Below are positions 14,996-24,290 of a DNA stretch of 39,767 bases, in pieces. Below the pieces are notes generated by a model, which saw only the letters and a program-made list of their open reading frames with translations, was not told the DNA's origin and searched no databases. The translations under genes and the position numbers were made by a program. Each line of letters begins with the position of its first letter. Positions within the stretch are counted from its first letter, which is position 1. The DNA is from a virus, in the IMG/VR virus record IMGVR_UViG_3300023181_000052, positions 1 through 39,767 of that record; one strand, given 5' to 3'.

Positions 14996-15196
14996 TTAAT
15001 TTCTTCTGTCTGTTTTTATTTTGAACATTTCTCTGCGGAAACTTTCTTTACTGTTTAAATTGAATTCTTTAGATAACTCTAAATATTTATGTATCAATTC
15101 TTCAACCATTGCCTAATAAGACTTATTATCACTACTTAGAATACCGAACTTATTAAAAATTACTTCATGGTATTCTCTTACATTTTTTAGATTCAT
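14996..15196 (-). CDS. Small 67-codon gene with an in-frame TAG at codon 28
   Basis: The ATG (15196) overlaps the TAA of the 1780-codon gene as TAATG. The frame reads MNLKNVREYHEVIFNKFGIL, then SSDNKSY, then TAG (15115-15113). It continues without a shift as A-MVEELIHKYLELSKEFNLN...KIKTDRRN to TAA (14998-14996), two bases before the next ATG. If TAG is read through, for example as Gln, the product is a coherent 66-residue helical protein filling the whole gap. Otherwise there are two peptides of 27 aa and, from ATG 15109, 37 aa. Some crAss-like phages recode TAG, but the giant genes here contain none. Readthrough, a nonsense mutation and two real genes all remain open. Confidence 0.6.
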
Positions 15197-18100
15197 TAGC
15201 TACAACTATTATCATTTATTGCTTGGTCTACTCTATCTCCGTATGTTTCAGCATTTCTAATATCTAATATTACTACGTTGCTCCGAGTCCTAATTCTTTT
15301 AGCCAAATCTTTTAAGTTTTCATGGAATAAAATAGAGTACAACTGGTCAGATTTTGTTTGTTTTTTTTTCTGAACTTCTGTCATTAGTATTCTCACATGC
15401 GCAAAAGTTCCTTGGTTGTATTTTGCCACATTCCATGTACCGTTAAAAGAAGCTCCTACCCCTTTAAAACTATCATATTGGTCTGTAACTACATAATTAA
15501 CGTTTGCGCCCATAAAGCCTACTTGCTTAATATCTGGGTCATCAGTGGTGCTCTCTGCAAAATTTTCAAAAACATTATCTGTTATGCTGTTATTAGGCAC
15601 TATTCTTTCTTTATTAATGGATATCTGACTGTTAAATAAGCTTCGTTTTTTTAGGAGGTATTCAACTTCTTGTATAACTTCATTACTTAGAGCGTTCTTA
15701 ACCTCTTTTGGGAGTTTTTCAGAAAACGCGTCATTAAGTGCGTTTATGTTGGCTACTTTTTGAAGATAATTTTGAGGTTCAGTAAAAACTCGCCCCTCGT
15801 CAAATACATTTGTATAGATTGTGTCTTCTATTATCTGACCGTTTGCTCTAACGTATTTTGTTTGCGCGTTTTGAGTGTAGTCATTGTTTAATTGAATACT
15901 CAAATCACTAAGTCTATCCTCCACTTCTATTAAACTGTCAAACTTAGCTTTTCTTGGTAGTGAAAGTTCTATGCTGTCTAAATCAAGTTCAAGTTTTGGG
16001 TCACTTATTGTCTTACCTAAGTTATCTAAGTCTATGTTTATTAACACATCATTTTTAGCATTAGATAATCTATAGTTGGCATTAGAAAACTCAGCCATAG
16101 AAACAAAGGTTTGATGGGTAGCAAAATCCTCTATAATAGCATCTATTTTATTCTGGTCGTATTCAGTTAACCTTTTATCCGTAGCTATCCCTGTTTCTAT
16201 TATTTGCTCATTTATAGCTTTTATCTTTTCTGTAGGGCTTAAAGTTTGATTATCTGTTATGCTTGTTATTCTTTGCTCTACAGGGAAAGATGTTTTCTTT
16301 AAACTTACAGGATAAGCTACATTATATTTACCTTTCCTAAAAACAATCACAGGTATTTTTTGTTCCTTATTTTTAAATCCTGTGGTGTAAGTCCTATCTA
16401 CATTTGGTATTTCTCTACTTAAAACCACTTCTCCGTTTTGTATATATCCCGTGGCTATTACTTTCTCTATTGCTGAATCTGTTAGCTCTATATTTACAGA
16501 AGATAGGTTTTCAGTTGTTATTTGAGGACTGCCTAAAAATATTTTCCTTGTTTTCACTTTTGCCGATATTTGAGGGCTAACAGGATTATTTATGAAAGCT
16601 TGTTTAGCTGCCTCCCTTAGTAATAAAAACTTGTCATTAGGCGCGGCATTATTGTTTAAAGCCTTCAGCACAGAAACAGGCTGACCTTTATGCGATATGT
16701 AAAGTTTAAGTTGGTTTAGTATTTCCTTTTCGAGAGCAGGAGTCATTTCCTCATTTAATACTCTGTTCCTTAAAGACTCGTTAAAACTGTCATTTGCTAT
16801 TTCAACTGTTAAATTATCTTCAGGCTGTATTTCATAAATTTGTTCGGGAAAAATGTCTTCTTGAAAGTCAGATGGCTTTTTTTGAGCTACATCACCTACA
16901 GTTTCATAAACATCAAAATAACTCCATTTAATATTTGGTACAACTATGTGTAAATTTAAAGCATCTCTAAGTGTTTGATAATCTTCAGATTTAATATCTA
17001 AAGTGTTACCTGAGCCCACTACTATTTTAGTGTTATCTAAATAAAATACAGTTCCTACTCTATAATTGTCAAATGTCGCGGCAGTTACTTTTTTCAACAC
17101 TTTACCGTCTACACTAACTTTTAATCTTTCAGAATTGAAAGGTATGCCTAATGTTGATAAAATACTACTCATTTTTAAGTGGCTGAATCTGTACAAACCT
17201 TCTTGTGTGCGTTTAACTGTTACAGACCCTTTAGTATTTTGAGCCAAATCATACCTAACTATAGAATTTGTAGCAATCTCTTCTGGATTAGAAACTATGG
17301 TGGCTACATCTTCAGGCTGTATTTCATCTTGTGTGTTTTCTGCTTCTATATTTGTTTCGAGTTGTTCTATTAAATCTATCAGGTCGGCTATTGACTGATT
17401 ATCCTCTGTTACTGCTGAATCAAGAAGTCTCCAATTTCCAAGTTTTACTCTGAGAGATTCATCTTTCGTATTTCTATATTCTTCTATTTCGGCGCGGGTA
17501 GGTTTAGCTAATGAAACATCGTCGTAATTTGAACCTATATAAGTCAGAGAATTGTAACTTGTTTTTAATAGATTTTCAAGCCTTTCTTTCAAGATTTCTG
17601 TTGGTGAAAGTTGTGATTGGACTACAATAGCTGAAGGATTAACTACAGGTGTTTCTCTTCTTGCTGCATCAATGTCTTCCTTATTTGCTTCATAAATAGC
17701 TTGTTCTCTTTCTGAAAGGTTAGTTTTAGCTATTAAACTATCTATTACTTCTTGTGGGGTGTTACCTGCCTGAAAAGCCTCCCATTGTTCGTCTGTTATT
17801 GGGTCTTCTGTTTCTGTAGTTTCTGACAGAGAGGCTACTTTGTTTGCTTCATATTTTTGTAAAATATCTACAAGCCAATCACGGGTAACTTCATTTAAAG
17901 TTGCTCCTTTAGATAATTTTTTACTTAACCAAGTGTTTAGATTTTTTATTTTAAGTGCACCGCTTGATATAGCTAAAGCTGTTGATTGGTTTGTATCAAA
18001 TATATCATGTGCTTGGTTATATTCATCTAATAAATCTGTTAGGTATTGATGACGTTGAGGACTAACTGTTCTATAGCTTTCAACTAAATTTCTAAATTTA

Positions 18101-20538
18101 CCTAAGTTTTCGTCTAAATTTATTAAATCTTCGGGAGAAATTAAATTGAAATCACTCACTTGGTTCAGTGAGACATCATTTACACCTTGTCCGTATTCTT
18201 TTTGACTGTTTAGTTCGTCTGTAAAACTTTGTATTTCTGTGTCGTATCCTGATATTTGATTTTCTAAGTCTAATAGTCTAAGATTTAACTGCCCTAATTC
18301 TCTGCCCGCAACTCTGTCGCCTTCCGTTTCTTTTGGGGCATTTTGTAATTCTATTAAAGATTTTTGAAGTCTGTCTCGCTCCTCTGTAAGGGCTTTTCTT
18401 TTATTAACTGTCTTAGTTAATTGTCCTCTCCTACTTGCTCTTTGTTTGCTTAATTGTTGAACAGTGTTTAACACATTAGACTGCTCTTGACCCACTTGTG
18501 TAGCTATTTGGTCTTTTACATCTTTCATAAGGCGGGAAGCATTTTCTCCTGCCGTTAAAGTCCAAGTTAAAGATTGTATAAGAGACTCCTGACTTTGATT
18601 ATTCAAAGCCTGCTCCCCTGATTGCAGCACTTCATTGATGCCTTTGATAGGGTTTGTACCTAAAACATATTCTGCGTATTTTCTATTCTGTTTGAATTGT
18701 TTAGCTGTGTTGGCGTACTCCTGCACTACTTCTTTTTTGAAGTCTTCTATTTGTTCAGGCGCAACTCCTGCTTGTTTAAATTGCTCTGTAGTCATCCCAT
18801 TAAGACCTGCTTGTGCCTCTGTTACAAGGTCATTAACATCCTGTCCTAATTGATAGGCATGGTTCATCCTTGAATGTAACACTCCATCTGTGGCTATTCT
18901 ACTCTTAACTATGTTTCCCTTTTGTGTTTCTTCCGCCGCCTCCTGAGAAAATCCTGTAGTCCTGTTAGCAAGCAACATTCTTTCTGCTATAACTTTACCA
19001 CCTTGAAAAGTGTTTAATCCTGCTATTTGCAATTCTATTTCCTGTTCTGAACGCCTATTGCCTGAACGTGCTGAAGCAACTCCCCCCAAAGCACCAATTA
19101 TCATTCCCACGCCTATATCCACCCAGCCTTCTTTAGTGCCATATTGCTCAGCTAAGCTCTCATACACAAGTCCTGCCGCTTCTACATTCTCTGTAGCAAA
19201 TTGTGGGTTGTAAGAATGTTCTATCCACTTATTAGCAACCTTAGTTGTAACACCTTGTAACCCTTCTTCATACAAACCTTCTGTTAGAGGCGATTTACCG
19301 TAGTCAAAAATTGTTCGGGCTACTTTCTGCCTTGTAGTGGCTGTTATAGGAGAGTATACAATTTTACCCGCGTCATCTATTGTAGATGTCGCACCTCTTC
19401 CGAAAGCTTTTTTCTCTATAAATTCTCCTATTCCTGTTTTTATAGGATTCTTTAAATCAAATATTTTACCAAGTGTCACTAAATTTGAAGTGCCTACAAT
19501 TCCCATGTTCCACCCAAATACGGCATTAGCACTTGAATTCAGATTAGATTCAAACTGTTTTATTTCTTCTTGGTTAGGTTGTCTTCCATTCAGGTTTTCA
19601 AAATCTCCGTAAAAGTTTTCGGTTGCTTCTTTCTTATATTGTAATGCTTCAACAGACGCTTCATACCCTGCCGAAGTTAAAGCGAATCTGAATGTATTGG
19701 CTATATCGCCTGCCCTACCTAAAGCTATTGCTGTAGTTTTTGATATATTACCTGCTCTGTAAGCATTTATTAAAGGATTTTTAAGAAGTGACTTGTAAGT
19801 ATTAAGTCCTTCCGCAACTCTTGTAAATCCTAAAGTTTTTGTTCCCCATCTTGCGCCTGTAGTTGCTAAAGATGTACCTCCTGTAGCATAAGCCCAAATA
19901 CCTTCTGATATAATTGCCCCTGCTGTAAAAGATAAACCACCTAATACTTTATCTGCCCAAAAGTTAGCTGTAGTTGCTTGCCCAAATAGGTTTGCATTTT
20001 GTTCTTGCTCTGTATAATAATTGGGAAGTTTATAGTCTAATTTAGTATTCCAATCGTCTAATGTACGGCTAAATTCATTATCATAAAGAGAGCTCAGGCT
20101 TCCATCAGATGCCATTTTACCCACTCCATAAACTACTCCTGCTGTACCTCCTATAACTGCATTTAAAGTCTTTGTTCCAAATTTAGCTAAACCATTCACC
20201 CATTTGTCTGTGGTGGTTTGAGTTTGCGCCGCATAATTAGCATTATCTCTGCCTTGTTTATAAGTGTCGTATCTTGCAATGTAAGACCCATCACTTAGAG
20301 TTGCATAAGCATCATCTATATTATAATTTTTTACTTCTAAAGCTCCTTTTACTTCATTAGGAACAGCAGAATCAAAGAAATAATCATTTTTAGGGTTGAA
20401 ATCTGACCTATGGCTTTTTAAACTGTTTTGCCCTCCACTACTTGCATTGTCTTTTATAGTGGTGGCTAATTGAGTAATATCTGGGGAAGCCTCTGACGGA
20501 GACATAAAATTAGCAACACTTTCTGGATTATAGTCCAT
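15196..20538 (-). CDS. Giant (1780-aa) putative DNA-ejection/cargo protein
   Basis: The N-terminal 500 residues contain three glycine-rich hydrophobic segments: ~125-140 (NAVIGGTAGVVYGVG), ~198-222 (VLGGLSFTAGAIISEGIWAY) and ~473-490 (VDIGVGMIIGALGGVAS). They are set among amphipathic helices, a pattern expected of phage ejection proteins that enter or cross the host envelope. A long coiled coil follows at about 680-790 (RGQLTKTVNKRKALTEERDR). The C-terminal 1000 residues are mixed and acidic. The gene sits two bases downstream of the 909-aa gene and upstream of the small amber gene. No polymerase or nuclease motif is found. Its position matches the large cargo genes of crAss-like phages. Confidence 0.75.
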   Translation of the reverse strand: MDYNPESVANFMSPSEASPDITQLATTIKDNASSGGQNSLKSHRSDFNPKNDYFFDSAVPNEVKGALEVKNYNIDDAYATLSDGSYIARYDTYKQGRDNANYAAQTQTTTDKWVNGLAKFGTKTLNAVIGGTAGVVYGVGKMASDGSLSSLYDNEFSRTLDDWNTKLDYKLPNYYTEQEQNANLFGQATTANFWADKVLGGLSFTAGAIISEGIWAYATGGTSLATTGARWGTKTLGFTRVAEGLNTYKSLLKNPLINAYRAGNISKTTAIALGRAGDIANTFRFALTSAGYEASVEALQYKKEATENFYGDFENLNGRQPNQEEIKQFESNLNSSANAVFGWNMGIVGTSNLVTLGKIFDLKNPIKTGIGEFIEKKAFGRGATSTIDDAGKIVYSPITATTRQKVARTIFDYGKSPLTEGLYEEGLQGVTTKVANKWIEHSYNPQFATENVEAAGLVYESLAEQYGTKEGWVDIGVGMIIGALGGVASARSGNRRSEQEIELQIAGLNTFQGGKVIAERMLLANRTTGFSQEAAEETQKGNIVKSRIATDGVLHSRMNHAYQLGQDVNDLVTEAQAGLNGMTTEQFKQAGVAPEQIEDFKKEVVQEYANTAKQFKQNRKYAEYVLGTNPIKGINEVLQSGEQALNNQSQESLIQSLTWTLTAGENASRLMKDVKDQIATQVGQEQSNVLNTVQQLSKQRASRRGQLTKTVNKRKALTEERDRLQKSLIELQNAPKETEGDRVAGRELGQLNLRLLDLENQISGYDTEIQSFTDELNSQKEYGQGVNDVSLNQVSDFNLISPEDLINLDENLGKFRNLVESYRTVSPQRHQYLTDLLDEYNQAHDIFDTNQSTALAISSGALKIKNLNTWLSKKLSKGATLNEVTRDWLVDILQKYEANKVASLSETTETEDPITDEQWEAFQAGNTPQEVIDSLIAKTNLSEREQAIYEANKEDIDAARRETPVVNPSAIVVQSQLSPTEILKERLENLLKTSYNSLTYIGSNYDDVSLAKPTRAEIEEYRNTKDESLRVKLGNWRLLDSAVTEDNQSIADLIDLIEQLETNIEAENTQDEIQPEDVATIVSNPEEIATNSIVRYDLAQNTKGSVTVKRTQEGLYRFSHLKMSSILSTLGIPFNSERLKVSVDGKVLKKVTAATFDNYRVGTVFYLDNTKIVVGSGNTLDIKSEDYQTLRDALNLHIVVPNIKWSYFDVYETVGDVAQKKPSDFQEDIFPEQIYEIQPEDNLTVEIANDSFNESLRNRVLNEEMTPALEKEILNQLKLYISHKGQPVSVLKALNNNAAPNDKFLLLREAAKQAFINNPVSPQISAKVKTRKIFLGSPQITTENLSSVNIELTDSAIEKVIATGYIQNGEVVLSREIPNVDRTYTTGFKNKEQKIPVIVFRKGKYNVAYPVSLKKTSFPVEQRITSITDNQTLSPTEKIKAINEQIIETGIATDKRLTEYDQNKIDAIIEDFATHQTFVSMAEFSNANYRLSNAKNDVLINIDLDNLGKTISDPKLELDLDSIELSLPRKAKFDSLIEVEDRLSDLSIQLNNDYTQNAQTKYVRANGQIIEDTIYTNVFDEGRVFTEPQNYLQKVANINALNDAFSEKLPKEVKNALSNEVIQEVEYLLKKRSLFNSQISINKERIVPNNSITDNVFENFAESTTDDPDIKQVGFMGANVNYVVTDQYDSFKGVGASFNGTWNVAKYNQGTFAHVRILMTEVQKKKQTKSDQLYSILFHENLKDLAKRIRTRSNVVILDIRNAETYGDRVDQAINDNSCS

Positions 20539-20539
20539 A

Positions 20540-23269
20540 TTAATTTTTTAAAATATTTATAAGAGAATCTACTTCTTCAGGGCTTTCTTGTAGATACCTA
20601 AGTACTGCCTCACTTGTAATCACTTGTGGGTATGTTTTTATAAGATACGCCCAATCGTCATTCAGATACTTTATGCCTATATCTCCATCGTGTATTGATT
20701 TACCTGTTGATGTTGTAACGCTCATAGCCCAATTTCCATCAAAAGGTTTAATTTCTGCTTTTAATTTTTCAGGATTTTCATCCATTAATTTTACCAATTG
20801 TGTTATTTTTTCAGGGCTTATGGTATTTTTAAAAGCTATATTATAAGTGTCTAATGTTCCTTTTCTTGTTAGATACCTATCAGGAGCAGCTCTAAAAAAA
20901 CTTTGTATTGACGGTGATATATTTCTTATATTTTCATCAGCCTTACTTAAAACAGTCTTTTGTGTGCCGTCTATGTATGTTATTGGCATGGTAGGCTTAA
21001 CTCTTATTGTTGTTCTTTCTGCATCTAATCCTCTTTGCCTGTCATTAATATCCACATACTTCATTAATTCCTGAAAAGCTGCATCATCTTTTGAAACAAT
21101 AACTTCGGCATCTCTCAACATAGTTTGTGCCTTCCCTGTAGTGTACCCTTTATTTTGCACAATCTTTATGTCTCCTTCAGGTGTTTTTTCAAACGACATA
21201 GGATTATTTGGGTCAAACAAAGCTGTGTCAGATGTTTGAGGTATCATATTAACTAATCGCTGCCTAACTGTCTTATCTGCTATTGTTGCGACTTGTGCTG
21301 TATTAAAAGATATGTTTTGATTAGTTGTTGTCTTCTGTCGTAATACATTGTTTGATACTTTTACAGCATCCTCTTTTAAGTTTGCTCGTGCCACTCTTCC
21401 CCCTGCATACACAGGGTCTACAATAGCAGATATACCTCTCACTAAATTTCCTCCAAAAGTTGTTGGTTTTTTATATAGTCTATCTGAAATATCTGCAAAT
21501 TCAGCCAGTTTAGTTTTGTCTTTTTGTAAAACAGATTTTAAATTACTCCAACCTCCGTTTTCTTTTACAAAACTTTGAGCTTGTTGTACTATGGGATATA
21601 ATTCCTCTGCTGTAGACTCTTGTAAGTCACTTTGACTGTCTATTTCTGCTTCACTTAGTAGGTCTCTGAATGTTTGTACATACACATCAGGACGAGCTTT
21701 AAATGAATCTGTTAGTCCTGTCACTTTGGCTGTTGAAACTTCTGTAGATAGGTTATCTCTTTTTAATTCTATCCCCGCTAAAGCTTTTGCTGTTGCGCCG
21801 TGTATTGTACCTGCATTAGAAGCATCAAATGCCTCTTTCATTGCTAATGCCTTTGGGTAGTTAGCGGCTACACTTTCTTTACCCGCTATTACATTACCAT
21901 TAACATCATATCCTCTTTTTCTAAGTTCTGTTATATAATGATTTTTAATGTCAGAAGTTGTTCTTTCACTATTTATTGCAGAAGATATGAGAGTGGTCAT
22001 CTCATTTGTTACATTGCTAAATTCTTTTTCTTGGTCTGAGTATGGGTTTATCTCTGCGGCAAGTTCTGTTTCTTTTGCTGAAAAAGTTACAGCATTAGCA
22101 GTTGTTAAAGGATTCCCATTTGCATCCACTCCTAACTCTTTTTGAAGTTTTTGACCTTGTAACCTTTTATTAGCTATATCAACTCCAAACATCTCCTGAG
22201 CTCTTAATTCTTTAGCTGCATCTAATTCTAAATTTCTTTTTGCAAACCAATAATCATCTTTCTCATATTCTGTACTCCACTCAGATTTAGCCGCTGTTGC
22301 TATATTAGATTTGAATCCGACTTTCTCTAAAAATCCTCCTAATGATGTAATATTATTTGTATCTATTGCTGATAACTCGTTATTAGTTTGTTCTTTTTCT
22401 TTTTTATAGGAATCAAGGTGAAGCTGTGCTTGTTGTTTTTGCTGTTTAGTTGAGGCACTATTATTTAATATCGCTTGAGCATTTTCCGCTTTTTCATCTA
22501 TTTGGGAAAATAAATTACTCTTCGTCGCATTAAAATTCTGTTGGGCTAATTGTAAATTGTTTTTATACTTAGACCAACCATTTATGTTTAACTGCTGATT
22601 TTCTTCGGGGGTTAAAATTCCTGGTATATTATCAAAAATCTCTTTGTCTGTAAGTCCTTCTATAGTTCTTTTTATACTTTGCCCTGGGTTTTGAGGGTCA
22701 GGTGTTTCTATAACTCTTTTACCTCTTAAATCTTTTAACTCTTTAATTTTTTTAAGAGAGTTTGCTGTAACATCTACATAATTAGTGTAACTAAGAGTTC
22801 CTATTTTATTTGTATCCCCTTTCATATACTCTTCGTAACCTGCGTTACTTAAAGCATATTCGTAATTTGTATTATTAAATAATTCAGGTTTTTTTTCTCT
22901 TATTGTATTAACCTGCGTTTGAAAATTATTAAATTTAGTTGTTTGCGCTATTGCATCAGATATATAAGGGTCTGCTACTATGCCTGAAATAGTACTTGTT
23001 AGCTCTTGTGTTACGTTAGAATCTGCTAAGTTTCTATTTGCCGAACTATTTATTTTATTGGTTACATCTGTTATTTTAGCCGCCAAATATTCTGTATCCT
23101 GCGGTCTTAAAAGTTGTTGAGCACCTATAACATTTAGTGTTTGCTGTAACTGACTTTTATTAGAATTGTAAGTAGATTGCTTCATCTGAGCTACCTGAGA
23201 CCACAGATTAAAGTTTTCATCAGTTCTTGGTGTATTTGGTACAAAAGTTTGCCCTAAATAGTTTGCCAT
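20540..23269 (-). CDS. 909-aa putative virion cargo protein
   Basis: This is a soluble, Asn/Gln/Thr-rich, mostly helical protein beginning MANYLGQTFVPNTPRTDENF. Early residues form amphipathic helices with regular Gln spacing (QMKQSTYNSNKSQLQQTLN). A coiled-coil-like stretch occurs around residues 230-300. No membrane helix or catalytic motif is visible. The gene begins a transcription unit with its own promoter (23315-23323) and is coupled to the 1780-codon gene. By position and composition it is probably an internal head or ejection protein of the crAss-like cargo set. Confidence 0.65.
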   Translation of the reverse strand: MANYLGQTFVPNTPRTDENFNLWSQVAQMKQSTYNSNKSQLQQTLNVIGAQQLLRPQDTEYLAAKITDVTNKINSSANRNLADSNVTQELTSTISGIVADPYISDAIAQTTKFNNFQTQVNTIREKKPELFNNTNYEYALSNAGYEEYMKGDTNKIGTLSYTNYVDVTANSLKKIKELKDLRGKRVIETPDPQNPGQSIKRTIEGLTDKEIFDNIPGILTPEENQQLNINGWSKYKNNLQLAQQNFNATKSNLFSQIDEKAENAQAILNNSASTKQQKQQAQLHLDSYKKEKEQTNNELSAIDTNNITSLGGFLEKVGFKSNIATAAKSEWSTEYEKDDYWFAKRNLELDAAKELRAQEMFGVDIANKRLQGQKLQKELGVDANGNPLTTANAVTFSAKETELAAEINPYSDQEKEFSNVTNEMTTLISSAINSERTTSDIKNHYITELRKRGYDVNGNVIAGKESVAANYPKALAMKEAFDASNAGTIHGATAKALAGIELKRDNLSTEVSTAKVTGLTDSFKARPDVYVQTFRDLLSEAEIDSQSDLQESTAEELYPIVQQAQSFVKENGGWSNLKSVLQKDKTKLAEFADISDRLYKKPTTFGGNLVRGISAIVDPVYAGGRVARANLKEDAVKVSNNVLRQKTTTNQNISFNTAQVATIADKTVRQRLVNMIPQTSDTALFDPNNPMSFEKTPEGDIKIVQNKGYTTGKAQTMLRDAEVIVSKDDAAFQELMKYVDINDRQRGLDAERTTIRVKPTMPITYIDGTQKTVLSKADENIRNISPSIQSFFRAAPDRYLTRKGTLDTYNIAFKNTISPEKITQLVKLMDENPEKLKAEIKPFDGNWAMSVTTSTGKSIHDGDIGIKYLNDDWAYLIKTYPQVITSEAVLRYLQESPEEVDSLINILKN

Positions 23270-23291
23270 TGTGGAGTGTATAAAATTATAA

Positions 23292-23317
23292 TGCCCAAAA
23301 CAGGGTAGTAATGGGCA
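23292..23317 (-). promoter_or_regulatory. Hairpin at the transcript start of the 909-codon gene
   Basis: On the - strand TGCCCA (23317-23312) pairs with TGGGCA (23297-23292) across a 14-base loop. It overlaps the end of the promoter -7 element and the expected transcription start. It could be an operator or a 5'-end stabilising hairpin. The inverted repeat is seen directly; its role is inferred. Confidence 0.4.
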
Positions 23318-23323
23318 AATATA
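23315..23323 (-). promoter_or_regulatory. Promoter -7 element (TATATTTGC) for the 909-codon gene
   Basis: An exact TATATTTGC on the - strand lies 46 bases before the ATG at 23269, in the only sizeable gap between the small-gene cassette and the cargo genes. It should restart late transcription after the cassette. Confidence 0.7.
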
Positions 23324-23346
23324 TTAATTTATTTAGTATTTATAAA

Positions 23347-23366
23347 ATCTATTAACTTCGTAGTTA
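23347..23366 (-). terminator. Weak hairpin after the small-gene cassette
   Basis: On the - strand TAACT-ACGA-AGTTA (23366-23353) is a 5-bp stem with a four-base loop, followed at a short distance by GATTTTAT. It lies just after the stop of the last cassette gene (23375). The stem is weak and AT-rich. Confidence 0.3.
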
Positions 23367-23374
23367 TAATATTA

Positions 23375-23584
23375 TTATGCTCCCGTATAAGCAAGTTCTA
23401 TTAATTCTCCTCCTACTTTTATAAGTCTCCAATTATCATCTAATGGTATGTTTTTATTGAGCCTTTTTTCTAAATTTTTTATTTGGTTTTTAACTTGTTT
23501 TTCGAACAGCCCCATTAATGTAATGTATTCTTCCCATCTCTCTGTAGAAAGTTTATATACATTATCGCTTTTTATTATTTGCAT
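23375..23584 (-). CDS. Small helical protein, unknown
   Basis: This 69-residue protein has a basic helix (FEKQVKNQIKNLEKRLNKN) in the middle and ends GELIELAYTGA. It starts two bases after the stop of the previous gene. It is the last of six small genes embedded in the virion module. There is no recognisable family. A non-structural accessory role is inferred only from size and context. Confidence 0.65.
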   Translation of the reverse strand: MQIIKSDNVYKLSTERWEEYITLMGLFEKQVKNQIKNLEKRLNKNIPLDDNWRLIKVGGELIELAYTGA

Positions 23585-23586
23585 AT

Positions 23587-23853
23587 TTATCTGTATTGTA
23601 CATATTCTGTTGTGATTATTTTCACTATAAAATCCTCATTATTTTTATACTTTTTAAAGCAGGCTATTGGTAGTTTTTCTATGAAAGGAGCTTCGCTTAC
23701 AATTTTATGGTAGGAAGAATATTCATCTTCTTGCTCATCCGTTAGGCTGTTAGAAAAAATCACTATATTATCTTCTCTATTCTCCAACTCTTTTAATTCC
23801 TCCTTATCTACATAAGTTAAACTGAAAAATGTCTTTTGTCTATTTTGTTGCAT
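23587..23853 (-). CDS. 88-aa protein, unknown
   Basis: The protein starts MQQNRQKTFFSLTYVDKEEL, continues with an acidic segment, and ends ...FIVKIITTEYVQYR. The layout of alternating short strands and helices is plausible for a small alpha/beta fold. It overlaps the upstream gene by 14 bases; that gene's TAG stop lies inside this gene's codons 4-5. No known family is recognised. Confidence 0.65.
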   Translation of the reverse strand: MQQNRQKTFFSLTYVDKEELKELENREDNIVIFSNSLTDEQEDEYSSYHKIVSEAPFIEKLPIACFKKYKNNEDFIVKIITTEYVQYR

Positions 23854-24157
23854 TGGTTATTTTATTGAATTTTTTTCTAAGCTCTTCTGGCCATTTAAAC
23901 TCAAAGTCTGCTAAACTTAAACCTAAATCAATTAATAGTTGATGGATTTCTTTATTATTAATTGCAGGATATTTAGTTATTTGGTCAGGGGAAAAATAAT
24001 AATCTAATTCTACCCACTCTTTACCATTGTAGGTTGTATTTTTTGGAAGTTTATATTCGCCTTTATATTGAATAGGGGATTCTTCATCTAATTTGTATTC
24101 TTCTTTAGATTTGAATTCACATAATCCATGCCCTGTTATATTTACGTACTGTTTCAT
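23840..24157 (-). CDS. 105-aa protein, unknown
   Basis: The N-terminus MKQYVNITGHGLCEFKSKEE is followed by a Lys/Tyr-rich beta-like region (YKGEYKLPKNTTYNGKEWVE) and a helical C-terminus (PEELRKKFNKITNATK). It starts one base after the TAA of the 43-aa gene (TAAAATG). The stop is TAG; if TAG were read as sense, the frame would extend another 12 codons to a TAA. No function can be assigned. Confidence 0.65.
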   Translation of the reverse strand: MKQYVNITGHGLCEFKSKEEYKLDEESPIQYKGEYKLPKNTTYNGKEWVELDYYFSPDQITKYPAINNKEIHQLLIDLGLSLADFEFKWPEELRKKFNKITNATK

Positions 24158-24158
24158 T

Positions 24159-24290
24159 TTATTCCAAAGTTGACTTACTGTCTATAGCGTTTAATACTCC
24201 GTTTAATATAGTTTTGGCAAAAGCTGTGTTTTGTCCTTTTAACAGGTCAAGTATTTTACTGCCTATTGTTTCATAGCTGCCTGATTCCAT
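24159..24290 (-). CDS. 43-aa protein, unknown
   Basis: The ATG at 24290 directly follows the TAA of the upstream gene (TAAATG). It encodes 43 residues: MESGSYETIGSKILDLLKGQ, then a segment ending LNGVLNAIDSKSTLE. The stop is one base before the next ATG. It fills a 133-base gap exactly. It forms an amphipathic helix, not a clear membrane helix, so a holin role is not supported. Confidence 0.6.
   Translation of the reverse strand: MESGSYETIGSKILDLLKGQNTAFAKTILNGVLNAIDSKSTLE

Noticed and set aside
24159-24290. 43-aa gene as a holin
   Set aside because: It has one amphipathic segment but no clear transmembrane helix, so a membrane pore role is not supported.
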